Shown: piece after piece, positions 17,238 through 26,266 of the stretch | Layout: each line of letters starts with the position of its first letter | Numbering within the stretch: position 1 is the first letter of the stretch | Assembly (NCBI RefSeq): GCF_012932365.1 | Contig: NZ_JAAIIH010000002.1 | Location: 62,001 to 126,000, forward strand | Source: Bifidobacterium moraviense | Lineage (GTDB): Bacteria > Actinomycetota > Actinomycetes > Actinomycetales > Bifidobacteriaceae | Reading direction: 5' to 3' | Length of the DNA stretch: 64,000 nt | The notes under the pieces: generated by a model | Seen by the model: the letters and a program-made list of their open reading frames with translations, nothing else | Told to the model about the DNA's origin: nothing | Database searches by the model: none | Position numbers and translations under genes: made by a program

Positions 17238-17876
17238 CTACTTCTCGCAGGCGACGCCGTCGCCGTCGCGGTCGAGCTTCTTGGAGTAGCCGGGCTGGCC
17301 CTTGTAGATTGGGGCGGCGCCGGCGGCCTTGGCCTCGGAGCAGGACGAATAGTAGGTGCTCGCGGCGGAGGACGACTGCGTGGCCTTCGGTGTGGATGTG
17401 GCCTTGGGCGTCGAAGACGCCGTGGCGGTGGGCGTGGGCGTCGCCGTGGGGGTCGCGGTCGGCGTGGGGGTTGCCGTGGGCGATGCCGAGGTGGGCGTCG
17501 CGGACGGCTCGGCCGACTCGGAGGCGTCGGAGGAGGCATCGTCGGTGGCGTCGGCGGCCTTGGTGACGGTGAGGACGGGCTTGTCGCCGTCGGTCACGGA
17601 GACGACCGTCCAGTTCGAGGAGAGGAGGACGGTCTTGCCGCTGTCGCTCTCGATCTCGTAGTCGGAGTATTCGTATCCGGCGTCCTGGAGCGCCTCCTCG
17701 GCGTCGAAGAGATTGTCGCCGGGCTTGACGAGGCTCGACGCGGCGGGTCTGGCGCTCTGGCTGGTGGACGCCGTGTCCGTGGCGGTGGCGTCGGAGGATC
17801 CGGAGCATGCGCCCACGCCCACGAGGAGCGTGGCGGCGGCCAGCAGCGCGACGGCCTTCCTGATGGTCTTCTTCAT
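17238..17876 (-). CDS. Lipoprotein with Excalibur calcium-binding domain
   Basis: A 212-residue secreted lipoprotein. The signal peptide MKKTIRKAVALLAAATLLV ends in a lipobox VGAC. Residues about 50-105 resemble a PASTA-like module (LFDAEEALQDAGYEYSDYE). A Thr/Pro/Ser/Ala-rich stretch with repeated PTPTATPT units follows, probably a wall-spanning linker. The last 40 residues form an Excalibur domain with DRDGDGVACE, an EF-hand-like calcium loop. The family is thought to act outside the cell; the actual role is unknown. The start ATG 17876 follows an AAGGAAACC-type site on the minus strand. Confidence 0.85.
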   Translation of the reverse strand: MKKTIRKAVALLAAATLLVGVGACSGSSDATATDTASTSQSARPAASSLVKPGDNLFDAEEALQDAGYEYSDYEIESDSGKTVLLSSNWTVVSVTDGDKPVLTVTKAADATDDASSDASESAEPSATPTSASPTATPTPTATPTATPTPTATASSTPKATSTPKATQSSSAASTYYSSCSEAKAAGAAPIYKGQPGYSKKLDRDGDGVACEK

Positions 17877-17971
17877 GGTTTCCTTTGCTCTGTACGTTCG
17901 CGTTTCGCGTTCGTGTTGCGTGTTCGCGTTCCCGGCCGCGCACGGCCAGGCGCACAGGCGGAAACGATGGT

Positions 17972-18388
17972 TCAGCGTCCCTTGCCGAACGCGCGCAGGC
18001 GGATGCCGTTCCAGTCGGCGCCCACCGTCAGCGGCGTGGCGGCGTTCATGCCGGCCGTCTTGGCCGCGTTCTGCACGGTGGTGGAGCTGGCTGCGCCCTT
18101 GCGTCCGGGCTTGGGGGTCAGCACCCACAGGGGACCGTCGTCGCCGAGCACGGCGACCGCGTCGACGATCGTGTCGGACAGCTCGTCCTCGTCGTCGCCG
18201 TCGCGCCACCAGATGATGACGCCGTCCACCGCGGAGTCGTAGTCCTCGTCCACCAGGTCCTCGCCGGTCAGCTCCTCGATGGCGGCGCGGATGGAATCAT
18301 CCACGTCGTCGTCCCACAGCCACTCCTGAACGATGTCCCCGGGGTGGAAACCGAACTCTTCCGCTTTCTGTGATGCCGTTTCAGTCAC
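17972..18388 (-). CDS. DUF3052 family protein
   Basis: A small acidic protein (138 residues from GTG 18388) of the actinobacterial DUF3052 family. It begins TETASQKAEEFGFHPGDIVQ, contains the acidic block EWLWDDDVDDSIRAAIEELT and DGVIIWWRDGDDEDEL, and ends GADWNGIRLRAFGKGR. No enzyme motif is visible and the function is unknown. The GTG start was chosen because TATGCT (18396-18401, minus strand) lies seven bases upstream, the leaderless pattern seen elsewhere in this window. ATG 18400 is an in-frame alternative that would lie inside that -10. Confidence 0.8.
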   Translation of the reverse strand: MTETASQKAEEFGFHPGDIVQEWLWDDDVDDSIRAAIEELTGEDLVDEDYDSAVDGVIIWWRDGDDEDELSDTIVDAVAVLGDDGPLWVLTPKPGRKGAASSTTVQNAAKTAGMNAATPLTVGADWNGIRLRAFGKGR

Positions 18389-18493
18389 GAGGACCAGCAT
18401 AACAAGTCTGGGCGAACAGCCACGTAACGCCGGCGACACACGACCGAAGGACGGACACGGGACGGACCCGCCGCCGCGTCTTCCGTCGCTCCC

Positions 18494-19339
18494 CTACTGC
18501 GCGGTGCAGTGCGGCAGCGCATCCGCCTCGCCGCGCCCGATCGCGGTCAGCGCGTCGTAGGCCTCCTCGAGCGTGGAGACGCGCACGTCGCGCAACCCCT
18601 CGGGCACGTGCCCGGCCACCTCGGAGCAGTTGTCCGCAGGGGCGAGGAACCACGTGGCGCCGTCGCGCTTCGCGCCGAGCATCTTGAGCCGGATGCCGCC
18701 GATCTTGCCGATGGTGCCGTCCTCGTTGATCGTGCCGGTGCCGGCGATGGTCTGCCCGCCGGTCTCGGACTCCGGGGTCAGCTCGTCGATCACGCCGAGC
18801 GTGTACATCATGCCCGCCGAGGGGCCGCCGATGTCGTCCACGTGCATGCTCACCTGCACGCCGTCCACGTCCACGCCGCGCGCCCTGAGGAACGCGAGCG
18901 CCTGCGAGGACGCCGCGTCCTGCGACCCGGTCATCTGCGACTCGGTCTCGCGCTTGTACTCGTCGGCGCTCTGCCCGGCGGGCACCACGGCCTCGCGCGG
19001 CAGGACGATGCTGTCGGAACGCAGCCATCCCACGAGCACCTCCGCGTTGGTGACCACGTATCCCGGCATGCCCGCGGCGTTGACCGTGGTGAGCAGCAGT
19101 TTGCCCTCGTCGCGGTATGTCCGCCCGCCGCTGATCGTGATGACGGCCGCGCCGCCCGATTCGCCCAGCACGTCCGCCGTGGGCCCCGGCTGCTCCACCA
19201 CGTAGGGGCTCGGCAGGGCGAGCGTCACCACGGCGAGCGCGGCGGTGGCCGCCCCCAGACGGAAGCGCGGGGTGCGGGCGCGGAACCAGTCGCGGGCCCG
19301 CGCGGGCAGCGCGCGGACGACATTCGTGAAATCAGCCAT
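18494..19339 (-). CDS. Membrane-anchored S16 (Lon-type) serine protease, YlbL-like
   Basis: A 281-residue protein. Residues about 25-48 form one membrane anchor (LGAATAALAVVTLALP), followed by a short PDZ-like segment and a Lon proteolytic domain. The catalytic Ser is in GGPSAGMMYTLG (about residue 174) and the Lys in GGIRLKMLGAK (about residue 217), the Ser-Lys dyad of family S16. There is no ATPase domain. Homologous YlbL/PDZ-Lon proteins are membrane proteases facing outward; substrates here are unknown. The start is taken as ATG 19339, six bases after TACACT; GTG 19345 is the other candidate. Confidence 0.85.
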   Translation of the reverse strand: MADFTNVVRALPARARDWFRARTPRFRLGAATAALAVVTLALPSPYVVEQPGPTADVLGESGGAAVITISGGRTYRDEGKLLLTTVNAAGMPGYVVTNAEVLVGWLRSDSIVLPREAVVPAGQSADEYKRETESQMTGSQDAASSQALAFLRARGVDVDGVQVSMHVDDIGGPSAGMMYTLGVIDELTPESETGGQTIAGTGTINEDGTIGKIGGIRLKMLGAKRDGATWFLAPADNCSEVAGHVPEGLRDVRVSTLEEAYDALTAIGRGEADALPHCTAQ

Positions 19340-19345
19340 AGGCAC

Positions 19346-19368
19346 AGTGTAGGAACGTTGTCTAGACT
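19346..19368. promoter_or_regulatory. Back-to-back -10 elements for two leaderless genes
   Basis: TACACT on the minus strand (19346-19351) is six bases from ATG 19339, and TAGACT on the plus strand (19363-19368) is six bases from ATG 19375. The whole shared region is 35 bases, so the two promoters must overlap. No Shine-Dalgarno precedes either start. Confidence 0.5.
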
Positions 19369-19374
19369 TAAGGC

Positions 19375-20973
19375 ATGGAAGAAAACGAGATTCGCCAGTG
19401 GCTCATCGAATGCTTCGGGCCCGTGGAGGGCGAGATGGCATGGCAGCAGTTCGCGCAGCTGCCCCAGCCGGTGCGCGACCAGATCCTCAGCCAGGGCAAG
19501 AGCGGCCTGCCCAAGCCCAGCGAGGTGCAGTCCCTGATCCAGGCGCTGTCCGCCGGCGGACTCAACTCCATGGCGGACATGCGCCGCACGGTGGACGAGG
19601 GGCCCATCAACGTGAAGCTGGCCCGGTCCATCGCGCTGGGCAAGGTCAACGAGACCGGCGCGCAGGCCATGGTGAGCGCGCAGGACGGGCAGGCGGCGCG
19701 CAGGGCGCTGAGCGAGGCGAATCTCTGGCTCGATTCGGTGTGCGAGATGAACCCGCCGAGCGGCGAGGCGCAGGTGCTCACCCGCGCCGGATGGGTGGAG
19801 GGCACCATCGACGCGTGGGCGGATTTCGCCGCGCCCGTTGCGCAGTCGATGAGCGACGCGCTGGCCTCGGTGATCTCCGAGCGTCTGGGCGGCATGTTCG
19901 ACGGCGGCGAGATCTCCGGCATGTTCGCCGGCCCCGTGCCGATCCCGATCCCCGATTCGATGAAGGACCCCGGCCAGCTCATGCGTCTGCTGGGCAACAC
20001 GTCGTTCGCCATGCAGCTCGGGCAGGCGGCGGGCGCGCTGTCCACCGAGGTGCGCGGCAGCTTCGATCAGGGCATCGCGCTGCTCAGGACCCCGGCCGGC
20101 GGCCTGATCCCGCAGAACATCGACGAATACGCCGACTCGCTGGACCTGCCCCGCGGCGAGGTGATGGCGTTCCTGGCGCTGCAGGAGGCGGCGCACGCGC
20201 GCCTGTTCGCCTCCGTGCCGTGGCTCATGCCGCGCTTCGAGGCGCTGATCGGCAAGTACGCGCGCGGCATCTCCATCGATCTGGACGCCATGGAGCAGCA
20301 GCTGCGCGAGGCGCAGGACATGAACCCCGAATCGATCGCGGATGCGGTGAACCTCACCAAGGTGGGGCTCACGGACACCCCGGAGCAGCGCGAGGCGCTG
20401 AACGCGCTGGAGACGCTGCTGGCCACCGTGGAGGGCTGGGTGGACTGCGTGACGTGGCGCGCCGGCATGGCCCACATCCCGCACATCGAGCAGCTGCGCG
20501 AGATGCTGCGCCGCGAGCGTGCCGTGGGAGGCCCGGCCGAGCGCACGTTCGAGTCGCTGCTGGGCCTCGACCTGCATCCCAAGCGCCAGCGCGAGGCGAG
20601 CGCGATGTGGGAGCGCGTCACCGCGGCCGAGGGCGCCGAGGCGCGCGACGCGAAATGGTCGCACCCGGATCTGCTGCCGGCGCTGGAGCAGCCCGCGGGC
20701 GCGTCGGGCGAGGCATCCGCGGCATCGGGTACGGGTGACGGCGCGAACGGCGCTGCGGGCGACGCGAACCTGGGCGCCGACGCGGGCACGGGTGCGGTCA
20801 ACGGCGGCACGATGAACGGCACCACGATGAACAGCACGGTGGACTGGGACGCCGAACTGAGCAAGCTCCTCGGCGAGGACGGCGACGGCACGGACGGTCC
20901 CGCGGACGGATCCGCGGACGCGGGCGACGGCGATCCCGCCGAGACCCCGGACGTCGGAACCCCGAACGCCTGA
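19375..20973 (+). CDS. Zinc-dependent metalloprotease (zincin_2 / F420-associated hydrolase family)
   Basis: A 532-residue protein of the actinobacterial zincin family often annotated as a coenzyme-F420-biosynthesis-associated hydrolase. Residues about 255-280 contain LALQEAAHARLFASVPWL, which corresponds to the metal-binding helix (an ExxH arrangement), and DLHPKRQREASAMWERV near residue 400 is the conserved C-terminal motif. Residues beyond about 440 are Gly/Ala/Asp-rich and disordered. No F420 genes are visible here, so the F420 link should not be assumed. It is divergent from the S16 protease with only 35 bases between them, which may mean joint control. Confidence 0.85.
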   Translation: MEENEIRQWLIECFGPVEGEMAWQQFAQLPQPVRDQILSQGKSGLPKPSEVQSLIQALSAGGLNSMADMRRTVDEGPINVKLARSIALGKVNETGAQAMVSAQDGQAARRALSEANLWLDSVCEMNPPSGEAQVLTRAGWVEGTIDAWADFAAPVAQSMSDALASVISERLGGMFDGGEISGMFAGPVPIPIPDSMKDPGQLMRLLGNTSFAMQLGQAAGALSTEVRGSFDQGIALLRTPAGGLIPQNIDEYADSLDLPRGEVMAFLALQEAAHARLFASVPWLMPRFEALIGKYARGISIDLDAMEQQLREAQDMNPESIADAVNLTKVGLTDTPEQREALNALETLLATVEGWVDCVTWRAGMAHIPHIEQLREMLRRERAVGGPAERTFESLLGLDLHPKRQREASAMWERVTAAEGAEARDAKWSHPDLLPALEQPAGASGEASAASGTGDGANGAAGDANLGADAGTGAVNGGTMNGTTMNSTVDWDAELSKLLGEDGDGTDGPADGSADAGDGDPAETPDVGTPNA

Positions 20974-21026
20974 CCCGGCGCCCCGTCCGCAGGGTGCCGA
21001 CCACGACGCGGCGGCGCGCCGCGCGC

Positions 21027-22514
21027 TCAGCGCTGCAGGAAGCGGCACGGGACGCGCGACGCGCCGCCGTAGCCGTCCTTGGAGTCGGCGAACGAGAGCT
21101 GCAGCGTGTCCTCGGCGCGCGTCACGCCCACGTACATGAGCCGGCGCTCCTCCTCCAGCGCGTCGCCGGGCGCGGGCGAGCCGAACGGCATCAGTCCCTC
21201 CGAGCAGCCGACGATGCACACGTGCGGGAACTCGAGGCCCTTGGCGGCGTGGATGGTGGAGATCGTCACCGCGCCACCGGACGGATCGACCTTCAGCGAC
21301 TCGACGTCCAGCGACTGCGCCTGCCAGCCGGCGTCCGTGCGCACGCGGTACGACAGCCCCGCCTCGCGCAGCGCGGCGCCGACCATGCCCTGCTGCGCGT
21401 TGATGCGCGTGAGCACCGCGCACTGCGACGGTTTCGCACCGCGGTCCACGAAACGGCGGAAGCGCTGCGCCACGCCGCGAGCCTCGTCCATGTCGGTCGC
21501 ATAGCGCATCTGCGTCACGCGCGCGCCCGTCCCCTCGCGTCCCGACGTGAGCCGGATGTACCCGGCGCGTTCGGGACTGGCCGCGAGCACGCGGTTGGCG
21601 TAGCGCACCACCGCGGCGGTGGAGCGGTAGTCGACGTTGAGCGTCACGTCCGCGGCGAGCGGACCGAACTCCTCGCCGAACGAACGCAGGTAGTAGCTCG
21701 TGGCGCCGGCGAACGAGTAGATGGTCTGGGCGGCGTCGCCCACCACGCACACGTTGCGGTTGCTCCCGTCCCCCGTCCACAGGCGCATGAGCCGGTGCTG
21801 CAGCGGCGAGACGTCCTGGTACTCGTCCACGGTGAGCCATCCGATGCGCCGGCGGATCACGGCCGCCGCGTCCTTCAGCTCCGGGTCCTCGAGCAGATGG
21901 CAGACCATGAGCAGGATGTCGTTGAAGTCGATCTGGTTGCGCGCCGTCTTGTCCGCCTCGTACGCGCCGATGAGGTCGGCCATGCGCTGCGCGTCGAGCC
22001 CGGCCGGCGGCTGGCGGTGCGTGGCGGCCGTGACGCGCGCGTAGTCGGCGGGGCTGATCAGGCTCACCTTGGTCCAGTTGATCTCCGCCTCGAGGTCGCG
22101 CAGCGCGAGCGGATCCTCGGCGTCGGAGCCGGTGGCGCGGCGGTACGCGCCGGCGATCAGCGCGCGGTTGTCCGAGACCAGATCCGGAAACGGCGCCTCG
22201 GTCACGTCCGCCCACACGCGGTTGAGCTGATGCAGCGCCGCCGAGTGGAACGTCGCCGCGGTCACGCCGTCCACGCCCAGATCCGCGATGCGCGAACGCA
22301 TCTCCTGCGCCGCCTTGACGGAGAACGTGACGGCCAGCGTGCGCGCCGGATCCCAGTCGCCCCGCGCGCAGGCGTAGGCGATGCGCCGCGTGATGGTGCG
22401 CGTCTTGCCCGCACCGGCGCCCGCGACGATGCGCACCGGGCCGTCGAGCGCGCCCGCGGCCTCGCGCTGCGCCTCGTCGAGCGATTCGAGTATGGATTCC
22501 GGCTGATCGTTCAC
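21027..22514 (-). CDS. UvrD/PcrA-like superfamily 1 DNA helicase
   Basis: A 495-residue 3'-5' helicase-type ATPase. Motif I is VAGAGAGKTRTITRR (about residues 30-44), motif II is VDEYQDVSPLQ (about 228), motif III GDAAQTIYSFAGA, motif IV LNVDYRST, and motifs V/VI are TIHAAKGLEFPHVCIVG and VGVTRAEDTL near the C-terminus. At 495 residues it is shorter than the usual 700-residue UvrD, and the 2B insertion seems reduced. This resembles the short actinobacterial UvrD2-type enzymes. A role in DNA repair or replication restart is inferred from the family. Confidence 0.88.
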   Translation of the reverse strand: MNDQPESILESLDEAQREAAGALDGPVRIVAGAGAGKTRTITRRIAYACARGDWDPARTLAVTFSVKAAQEMRSRIADLGVDGVTAATFHSAALHQLNRVWADVTEAPFPDLVSDNRALIAGAYRRATGSDAEDPLALRDLEAEINWTKVSLISPADYARVTAATHRQPPAGLDAQRMADLIGAYEADKTARNQIDFNDILLMVCHLLEDPELKDAAAVIRRRIGWLTVDEYQDVSPLQHRLMRLWTGDGSNRNVCVVGDAAQTIYSFAGATSYYLRSFGEEFGPLAADVTLNVDYRSTAAVVRYANRVLAASPERAGYIRLTSGREGTGARVTQMRYATDMDEARGVAQRFRRFVDRGAKPSQCAVLTRINAQQGMVGAALREAGLSYRVRTDAGWQAQSLDVESLKVDPSGGAVTISTIHAAKGLEFPHVCIVGCSEGLMPFGSPAPGDALEEERRLMYVGVTRAEDTLQLSFADSKDGYGGASRVPCRFLQR

Positions 22515-22667
22515 TCCCCCATTATCCCGCCGAGCCCGCCGCCGCGGACCCGGCCGCCGCGCGTCGGTCCGTGCGCCCGTTCATGTGCCCGTCCATGCGT
22601 CCGTCCATGCGTCCGTGCGTTCCGCGTCCCGCCCGAGTCGGACGCGCGCGTGTATTACTGTGGAAAC

Positions 22668-24041
22668 GTGACGTTTTCTAGCTACTACACACTCGCCGCG
22701 CTGGCCTCCGCCGCCGCCCCCGGACTCACCGTGACCGGGGTGCGCGACGGCGCGGGAACCGGCGACGCCGACGCCGCGCTCGGCATCCGCAACGCCGTCA
22801 TCCAGGACGGCACCGGTCACCTGTACGACGTGGTCGCCGCCGACGGCGACAAGGCCCGCACGCTGCTCAAGCGCCGCGTGAAGGCCGCGCGCACGCTGGC
22901 GGAGGCCAAGGAGCCCGCGGGGCTGAGCTTCGGCATCGAACGCGTGCTCAAGTTCGTCGCCGGCGACGAGGAGCACAGTCCGACCGGCGGCACGGCGCTG
23001 CTCATCATGCAGCACGTCGAAGGCGTCGCCAAGCCGCTGGAGACGCTCACCACGGACGAGTGCTCGTCCGTGGGCACCGCCATCGGCGCCATCCACCGCC
23101 TGCGCGGCACGTTCCTGACCGACGCGAAGTACCCCTCGTACTCCACCGAGCAGATCCACGCCCAGCTCATCGCCTGGATCGCACGGCTCAAGCAGGCCGG
23201 GCACGTCCCGCCGGAGATCACCTCCAGCTGGTCGCGCGTGGTGGAGACGGAGGGCCTGTGGGACTTCGCCACCTGCCCGGTGCACGGCGGGTTCGACGAC
23301 GGCGACCTGCTGTTCTCCGGCTCCGGCCTGACGGCCGTCCACCACTGGCAGAGCATGCAGATCAACGATCCGGCGCGCGATCTGGCCTGGATCTTCGGCA
23401 AGCTGGACGAGACGCACCGCAACGCCGTCATCGCCGCGTACGGGCGCATGATGGGCTCGCGGCTCGACGACCTGATCATGCTGCGCGCCAACCTGTGGCT
23501 GCAGATGGAGCAGGTGGGCGACTTCATCGACGCCATCGACCGCGCGGACAACGCCCGCATCATCCAGTTCAAGGCGCAGGTGGAGCGGCTCGCGCATCAG
23601 CTCGCGATGCTCTCCGCCGACTCGGCACCGCGCCGCGATCCCGGCGCGGCACGCGGCAACGGACAGTCGTCGTCCACGATCACCGTCGGCACGCTGCTGG
23701 GCGACGCCCCGGCACGCGGCGCGGCGCGTCCCGCCCCCGCACCGGAGACCGCCGTGGGCATGCGCTCCGCCACGCGCACCACGGTCCCGCTGCGGGGCGC
23801 CTACGACGACATCCGGCCGAACACGCCGCGCGTGCCCACCATGCCCGACGTGCCGGTGGCGAACGTGGTGCATCTCGACGGGGACGCCGCGGGGACGATG
23901 GGAGCGACGGGCGCGATCGGCAGGACGGGCGCGGCGGCGAAGGCCTCCGGCGACGCGGAGACCGTGGTGATCCCGGCGCAGTCCGGCGGCGGGGACGCGA
24001 AGCCGGACGACATGGCCACCGTGACGCTGCACCGCCCCTGA
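22668..24041 (+). CDS. Aminoglycoside-phosphotransferase-like (kinase-fold) protein
   Basis: A 457-residue protein. Residues 1-310 resemble the APH/choline-kinase fold: TLLKRRVKAARTLAEAK, LLIMQHVEGV, then the catalytic-loop-like CPVHGGFDDGDLLFSG and NDPARDLAWIFG. The usual HGD..xxN loop is altered (HGGFDDGDLL), so catalysis is uncertain. The C-terminal 150 residues are Ala/Gly/Thr-rich and disordered. The start is GTG 22668, in frame and 10 bases after TATTAC; no good ribosome binding site is seen. Similar proteins lie near UvrD-type helicases in actinobacteria. Its role is unknown; an antibiotic-resistance role should not be assumed. Confidence 0.7.
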   Translation: MTFSSYYTLAALASAAAPGLTVTGVRDGAGTGDADAALGIRNAVIQDGTGHLYDVVAADGDKARTLLKRRVKAARTLAEAKEPAGLSFGIERVLKFVAGDEEHSPTGGTALLIMQHVEGVAKPLETLTTDECSSVGTAIGAIHRLRGTFLTDAKYPSYSTEQIHAQLIAWIARLKQAGHVPPEITSSWSRVVETEGLWDFATCPVHGGFDDGDLLFSGSGLTAVHHWQSMQINDPARDLAWIFGKLDETHRNAVIAAYGRMMGSRLDDLIMLRANLWLQMEQVGDFIDAIDRADNARIIQFKAQVERLAHQLAMLSADSAPRRDPGAARGNGQSSSTITVGTLLGDAPARGAARPAPAPETAVGMRSATRTTVPLRGAYDDIRPNTPRVPTMPDVPVANVVHLDGDAAGTMGATGAIGRTGAAAKASGDAETVVIPAQSGGGDAKPDDMATVTLHRP

Positions 24042-24160
24042 CGGACCTAAGCGCACGGCGTAAGCGCGTCGCCCGATCCGTGCCGCGCGGAACAATGGAA
24101 CGCGATACGGCAAACGCACAACAACGCACAACACGTACAACAAGGAATGCGAGGAACAAC

Positions 24161-24391
24161 ATGGATATCGAACTGGGCGTCCAGAACGTGGCCCGTCCCG
24201 TCACCTTCAGCACCGAGGCGAGCGCCGACGAGGTGGGCGCGGTGATCGCCGACGCCGTGGCCTCCGGCAAGGTGATCGATCTGACGGACGACAAGGGCCG
24301 CCGCATCGTGGTGCCGGCCGCCGCGCTCGGCTACGCGATCATCGGCTCCGAGACCAAGCACGCCGTGGGATTCGGCGCGCTCGACGCCTGA
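24161..24391 (+). CDS. DUF3107 family protein
   Basis: A 76-residue actinobacterial protein: DIELGVQNVARPVTFS, then a predicted helix with ASADEVGAVIADAVASG, then LTDDKGRRIVVPAAALGYAI and the C-terminal motif GFGALDA. This matches the DUF3107 family, whose function is not known. ATG 24161 follows GAGGAA (24151-24156). It is convergent with the PHP gene and separated from it by a strong hairpin. Confidence 0.88.
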   Translation: MDIELGVQNVARPVTFSTEASADEVGAVIADAVASGKVIDLTDDKGRRIVVPAAALGYAIIGSETKHAVGFGALDA

Positions 24392-24451
24392 GTCGCGGAA
24401 GGCCGCGGCAGCGGGTCGCAGGGCCTGCGGACACTCCGGATACTCCGGATA

Positions 24452-24501
24452 CGAAAACGGCCGGGATCCTCATCTTGCGGTGAGGATCCCGGCCGTTTTC
24501 G
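24452..24501. terminator. Strong bidirectional terminator
   Basis: A perfect 21-bp stem (24452-24472 with 24481-24501) around the loop TCTTGCGG. The stem has a run of A on the left and of T on the right, so it can terminate both the DUF3107 gene and the convergent PHP gene. Confidence 0.9.
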
Positions 24502-24506
24502 CGTGC

Positions 24507-25403
24507 TCAGGCGCTGCGTCCTCCGACCAGCGTGATGGCGCCGCGGTCGACGATCTCGCGCACGGTGGCGTCGTCGGTGAGGTTCTCCCCCAGACGGTTG
24601 GGCTTGCCCTTGCCGTGCCAGTCGGAGCCGCCCGTGACCAGCAGCCCGCGGCGACGGCAGATGCCGAGCAGACGGCGGCGCTGCTCGGACGGGTTGTCGC
24701 GGTGCCACACCTCGAGGCCGTCGAGCCCGTCGTCGATGAGATCCTCGATCTGCCGGTCGCTCAGCAGCACCGGGTTGCGGTTGAGGCCGCCCGCGTGCGC
24801 GATGAGGATCACGCCGCCCGCCGCGCCCACCGCGTGCACCACCTCATGCGTGGATGGCGAGGGCGTGGGGATGTAGTACCTGCTCGTGGCGGACACCGCG
24901 TCGGCGAACGCCTCGGAACGGTTCGCGTACACGCCGGCGGACACCAGCGCGTCGGCGATGTGCGGGCGGCCGATGGTGGTGCGCCCGCCCTCGCGCACCT
25001 GCGCCTGCACGTCCTCCCAGGTGATCGGGAAGTCGCGGCTCAGCAGCTCCACCATCGCCTTGGTGCGCTCCAGACGCGCGGCGCGCGTGGAGGCGAACAG
25101 CTGCGCGATGGTCTGCGAACGCGGGTCGTACTGGTAGGCGAGCATGTGCACGCTCACCCGGCCGTCCTCCGCGGTGATCTCGGTGCCGCGCACCAGCGGC
25201 AGGCCGAATTCGAGGGCGGCGGCCTCGGCCTCCTCCCATCCGGAGGTGGTGTCGTGGTCGGTGATCGCCACGCCGTGCAGGCCGAGCTCGGCGGCGCGGG
25301 CGATCATCGTGCGCGGCGTTTCGGTGCCATCGGAGAACGCCGTGTGGCAGTGCAGGTCCCAGCCGCTGCGCGGGGGTTCAAGTCGTTCGACGTCACGAGT
25401 CAT
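24507..25403 (-). CDS. PHP-domain phosphoesterase
   Basis: A 298-residue metal-dependent phosphoesterase of the PHP family related to TrpH/YciV (RNase AM, nucleoside 3',5'-bisphosphate phosphatase). The metal ligands are in DLHCHTAFSDGTETP (about residues 15-30), GVAITDHDTTSGW (about 44-56), GRPHIADALV, LIAHAGGLNRNP and GGSDWHGKGKPN near residue 265. It probably removes a phosphate from nucleotides or trims RNA ends in the cytosol. The ATG at 25403 was chosen over upstream in-frame codons because GATGGTGAT precedes it and the domain begins right after it. Confidence 0.88.
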   Translation of the reverse strand: MTRDVERLEPPRSGWDLHCHTAFSDGTETPRTMIARAAELGLHGVAITDHDTTSGWEEAEAAALEFGLPLVRGTEITAEDGRVSVHMLAYQYDPRSQTIAQLFASTRAARLERTKAMVELLSRDFPITWEDVQAQVREGGRTTIGRPHIADALVSAGVYANRSEAFADAVSATSRYYIPTPSPSTHEVVHAVGAAGGVILIAHAGGLNRNPVLLSDRQIEDLIDDGLDGLEVWHRDNPSEQRRRLLGICRRRGLLVTGGSDWHGKGKPNRLGENLTDDATVREIVDRGAITLVGGRSA

Positions 25404-25497
25404 ATCACCATCGTAAGCTGTAACCGGCCGACGGCGCGCACCGCGCGCATCGCACGGCCTTTCCGCGTATCCGTTCATCCGTGCAGGGGGCTTTGTC

Positions 25498-26193
25498 ATG
25501 ACCGATTCCGCGAACGATCCCGCGAACGATCCCGTCGCAGAGGACGTCCCGTCCGCATCCGCGCGTCCGGCGCAGGCGTCCGCGCCGACCGGCTTCCGTC
25601 ACGGCGCCGTGTGGACGTATCTGGTGATGCTGCTCGCCTCCGCGGCGGCGCTCGTGGTCTCGCTCGTGCTGTCCGCGGAGACGCTGGTGATGGCGCGCAA
25701 CCCCGGCGTGAAACTCGGCTGCGACGTCAACGGCGTGGTCTCGTGCTCCACGGTGGCGCAGGCCTGGCAGTCGGAGATCATCAAGTTCGCGGGGATGAGC
25801 TTCCCGAACGCGTTCTTCGGCATCGCCGCCGAATCCGTGTTCGTCACCGTGGCCGTGATCGGCATGGCACGAGTGACCGTGCCGCGCTGGTTCGCGCTGT
25901 GCACGTGGCTGGGCGGTCTGGCCGCCCTCGCCTACGCCTACTGGCTGTTCTCGCAGTCCATGTACGTGATCCACGCCCTGTGCCCGTGGTGTCTGGGACT
26001 CATGTTCGCCACCACCGTGCAGTTCATGGCGCTCAGCCACGCGTCCGTGACCGTGCAGCGGCTGCCGCGCGGCGGCGCCCTTCGCGCGCTCGACAAGTAC
26101 TACCGTCTGGGATTCGATCTCATGGCGGACGCGCTGTGGATCGTGATCCTCGTGGCGCTCATCCTGCTGCAGTACGGCGCCGTGCTGTTCTGA
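25498..26193 (+). CDS. VKOR-family membrane oxidoreductase
   Basis: A 231-residue protein with a hydrophilic 35-residue N-terminus and four or five membrane segments (starting TYLVMLLASAAALVVSLV). It carries the two Cys pairs of vitamin K epoxide reductase homologues: GCDVNGVVSCSTVAQA (about residues 75-90) and the active CPWC in IHALCPWCLGLMF (about residue 160), plus the conserved Ser/Asn region FPNAFFGI. Bacterial VKOR re-oxidises DsbA-type proteins to form disulfide bonds in exported proteins, using a quinone. No DsbA gene is adjacent. The C-terminal segment is also membrane-spanning. Confidence 0.93.
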   Translation: MTDSANDPANDPVAEDVPSASARPAQASAPTGFRHGAVWTYLVMLLASAAALVVSLVLSAETLVMARNPGVKLGCDVNGVVSCSTVAQAWQSEIIKFAGMSFPNAFFGIAAESVFVTVAVIGMARVTVPRWFALCTWLGGLAALAYAYWLFSQSMYVIHALCPWCLGLMFATTVQFMALSHASVTVQRLPRGGALRALDKYYRLGFDLMADALWIVILVALILLQYGAVLF

Positions 26194-26208
26194 ATCGCTC
26201 CGTGAGAC

Positions 26209-26238
26209 GGGTTCGCGGCGGGTTCGCGGCGGGTTCGG
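26209..26238 (+). repeat. Short tandem repeat GGGTTCGCGGC
   Basis: The unit GGGTTCGCGGC occurs about two and a half times just after the VKOR gene. It may reflect slippage. No other feature was seen in it. Confidence 0.6.
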
Positions 26239-26266
26239 GCGTCCGGCGCGCATCCGCCCGAACGCA

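Noticed and set aside
22668..24041. An aminoglycoside-resistance gene
   Set aside because: Only the general fold is suggested and the catalytic loop is altered; resistance cannot be claimed.
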